From: Kitasatospora sp. MAP12-44
Lineage (GTDB): Bacteria; Actinomycetota; Actinomycetes; Streptomycetales; Streptomycetaceae
DNA length: 64,000 nucleotides
NCBI RefSeq assembly: GCF_029892095.1
Contig: NZ_JARZAE010000004.1
Span: 4,898,001-4,962,000, forward strand
Direction of reading: 5' to 3'
Within the stretch, counting starts at the first letter, position 1. The number at the start of each line of letters is the position of its first letter. Under the pieces are notes generated by a model that saw only the letters and a list, made by a program, of their open reading frames with translations, had not been told where the DNA came from and made no database searches. The position numbers and the translations under genes were made by a program. Shown piece after piece: positions 62,161 through 64,000 of the stretch.

Positions 62161-64000
62161 ATGGATGCCGAGCGCCGACCGGGGCCGACCGCTGATGCAC
62201 CGACCGCCAACGCCATGCGCAGGGTGCTGCGAAGGGCCCGCGACGGGGTGGCTCTGGACGTCGGTGAGGCGGCCGTGCTGCTCCAGGCCCGCGGCGAGGA
62301 CCTGCGCGATCTGTGCGCGAGCGCCGCCCGGGTGCGCGACGCGGGGTTGGCCCAGGCCGGTCGCCCCGGGGTGATCACGTACTCGAAGAAGGTCTTCATC
62401 CCGCTCACCCGGCTCTGCCGGGACCGCTGCCACTACTGCACCTTCGTGACCGTGCCCGGCAAGCTTCGCAAGGACGGCCACGGGCTCTACCTGTCACCCG
62501 ACGAGGTGCTGGAGATCGCCCGTCAGGGTGCCGCGCTGGGCTGCAAGGAGGCGCTCTTCACGCTCGGTGATCGCCCCGAGGACCGCTGGCCCGAGGCCCG
62601 CGAGTGGCTGGACGCGCACGGCTATGACGACACCCTCGCGTACGTCCGCGCGATGTCGATCCGGGTGCTGGAGGAGACCGGTCTGCTGCCGCACCTCAAC
62701 CCCGGGGTGCTGAGCTGGACCGACTTCCAGCGTCTGAAGCCGGTCTCCCCCTCGATGGGGATGATGCTGGAGACCACCGCCACCCGCCTCTGGTCGGAGC
62801 CCGGCGGCCCGCACCACGGCTCGCCGGACAAGGAGCCGGCCGTCCGGCTGCGGGTGCTGGAGGACGCCGGGCGCAGCGCCGTCCCGTTCACCACCGGCAT
62901 CCTGATCGGCATCGGCGAGACGTACGAGGAGCGGGCCGACTCGCTCTTCGCGATCCGCCGGATCGCGCGGCAGTACCACGGCATCCAGGAAGTCATCGTG
63001 CAGAACTTCCGGGCCAAGCCGGACACCGCGATGCGCGCCATGCCGGACGCCGAGTTGGAGGAGCTGGCCGCCGCCGTCGCGGTGGCCCGGGTGGTGCTCG
63101 GCCCGTCCGCGCGGGTCCAGGCGCCGCCGAACCTGCTGGACGGTGAATACCAGCTGATCATCGACGCCGGCATCGACGACTGGGGCGGCGTCTCGCCCCT
63201 GACACCCGACCACGTCAACCCCGAGCGCCCCTGGCCGCAGATCGACGACCTGACCGCCCGCACCGCGGCCGCCGGCTTCGAGCTGCGCGAGCGCCTGACG
63301 GTCTACCCCGAGTACCTGCTGCGCGGCGAACCCTGGCTCGACCCGCGGATCATGCCGCACGTCGACGCGCTGGCCGACCCGGTGACCAAGCTGGCCCGCC
63401 CTGACGCGCTGCCCGTCGGCCGGCCCTGGCAGGAGCCCGAGGAGCTGCCCGCCGCCTCCGGCCGCACCGACCTGCACCGCACGATCGACACCGAGGGCCG
63501 TACCGGCGACCGCCGGGCCGACTTCGAGGACGTCTACGGCGACTGGGAGGCCCTGCGTGAGCAGGTCGGCGCGATGGCCCCCGAGCGGCTGTCCGGCGAC
63601 GTCCGCGAGGCGCTGGCGGTGGCCGCCGACGACCCGCTGAAGCTGACGGACGACCAGGCGCTCGCCCTCTTCCACGCCGATGGACCGGCCCTGGACGCGC
63701 TCTGCGCGATCGCCGACGCGGTGCGCCGCGACGCGGTCGGCGACACCGTCACCTACTGCGTCACCCGGAACATCAACTTCACCAACGTCTGCTACACCGG
63801 CTGCCGCTTCTGCGCCTTCGCCCAGCGCCGCACCGACGCCGACGCCTACACCCTCTCGCTCTCCCAGGTCGCCGACCGGGCCGCGCAGGCCTGGGACGTC
63901 GGCGCCACCGAGGTCTGCATGCAGGGCGGCATCCACCCGGACCTGCCCGGCACCGCCTACTTCGACATCGCCAAGGCGGTCAAGGAGCGCGTCCCCGGCA
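62161..64000 (+). CDS. fbiC: FbiC, 7,8-didemethyl-8-hydroxy-5-deazariboflavin synthase (cut by window end)
   Basis: 613 codons are visible; the gene runs off the right edge and should be about 850 codons in all. It makes the deazaflavin chromophore of coenzyme F420 from tyrosine and a pyrimidine. The CofG half has radical-SAM motif C86-x3-C90-x2-C93 (CRDRCHYC); the CofH half begins after about residue 490 with C544-x3-C548-x2-C551 (CYTGCRFC). Intact CofG blocks include GALFTLGDRPEDRW, NFRAKPDTAMRAMPDAE and WGGVSPLTPDHVNPERPWP. ATG 62161 has no clear ribosome site; TAGGGT ends 6 bases before it, fitting a leaderless transcript. Confidence 0.93.
   Translation, partial: MDAERRPGPTADAPTANAMRRVLRRARDGVALDVGEAAVLLQARGEDLRDLCASAARVRDAGLAQAGRPGVITYSKKVFIPLTRLCRDRCHYCTFVTVPGKLRKDGHGLYLSPDEVLEIARQGAALGCKEALFTLGDRPEDRWPEAREWLDAHGYDDTLAYVRAMSIRVLEETGLLPHLNPGVLSWTDFQRLKPVSPSMGMMLETTATRLWSEPGGPHHGSPDKEPAVRLRVLEDAGRSAVPFTTGILIGIGETYEERADSLFAIRRIARQYHGIQEVIVQNFRAKPDTAMRAMPDAELEELAAAVAVARVVLGPSARVQAPPNLLDGEYQLIIDAGIDDWGGVSPLTPDHVNPERPWPQIDDLTARTAAAGFELRERLTVYPEYLLRGEPWLDPRIMPHVDALADPVTKLARPDALPVGRPWQEPEELPAASGRTDLHRTIDTEGRTGDRRADFEDVYGDWEALREQVGAMAPERLSGDVREALAVAADDPLKLTDDQALALFHADGPALDALCAIADAVRRDAVGDTVTYCVTRNINFTNVCYTGCRFCAFAQRRTDADAYTLSLSQVADRAAQAWDVGATEVCMQGGIHPDLPGTAYFDIAKAVKERVPG

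Overview
The window is very GC-rich, uses GTG and TTG starts often, and chains genes through ATGA, GTGA and TGATG overlaps. Gene content (14-subunit nuo operon, futalosine-route menaquinone genes, FbiC, a zinc-binding anti-sigma protein with a mycothiol-enzyme-like domain, and the SCO2521-SCO2525 protein families) points to a Streptomycetaceae chromosome, Streptomyces or Kitasatospora. From memory, the order csp-mqnA, mqnC, menG, geranylgeranyl reductase, nuoA-N, polyprenyl synthase, korAB resembles the SCO4500-SCO4600 part of the S. coelicolor core. I see no rRNA, tRNA, CRISPR array or intact insertion sequence.

Left part (1-14.5 kb): a TPR-type regulator cut by the window edge; a membrane protein with a Q/G/P-rich cytoplasmic domain; an orphan amino-acid-type binding lipoprotein; purU; an ECF sigma factor coupled to a zinc-finger anti-sigma/MDMPI-like protein; a small HATPase; a GlxA-type regulator divergent from an MFS gene; a GNAT; a DUF4229 protein; a LacI regulator; a second MFS exporter with a perfect palindrome upstream; and a secreted SGNH hydrolase.

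Middle part (14.5-33 kb): a cold-shock gene with a structured leader lies divergent to mqnA. mqnC follows, translationally coupled to a degenerate amidohydrolase-like gene, then a small membrane protein whose stop codon lies in a 12-bp tandem repeat, and menG. Between menG and the geranylgeranyl reductase (probably MenJ-like) sits a compact cassette of uncharacterised genes: SCO2525-type methyltransferase, SCO2524, SCO2523 variant P-loop protein, SCO2522, SCO2521, and a two-TM protein with a PLD-like cytosolic part. This is the best candidate in the window for an undescribed system. A secreted bulb-type lectin, a secreted cyclophilin, an MFS exporter and an EamA transporter follow.

Right part (33-64 kb): nuoA-N, preceded by about 440 bp of regulatory DNA with a Rex-like operator, is interrupted between nuoL and nuoM by an inverted-repeat-rich 163-bp spacer that also carries a 55-codon ORF fitted exactly to both neighbours. 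Next come a trans-polyprenyl diphosphate synthase (menaquinone tail), a NarL-type response regulator, korAB (2-oxoacid:ferredoxin oxidoreductase), an epimerase-like gene, a Cys-cluster membrane protein, an HxlR regulator divergent from an NAD(P)H-binding oxidoreductase, a RarD-like transporter, a LolA-like protein with an ABC-2 exporter, and the first three quarters of fbiC. The common theme of the core genes is the respiratory chain: making, prenylating, methylating and partly saturating menaquinone, and feeding electrons to it through complex I and ferredoxin.
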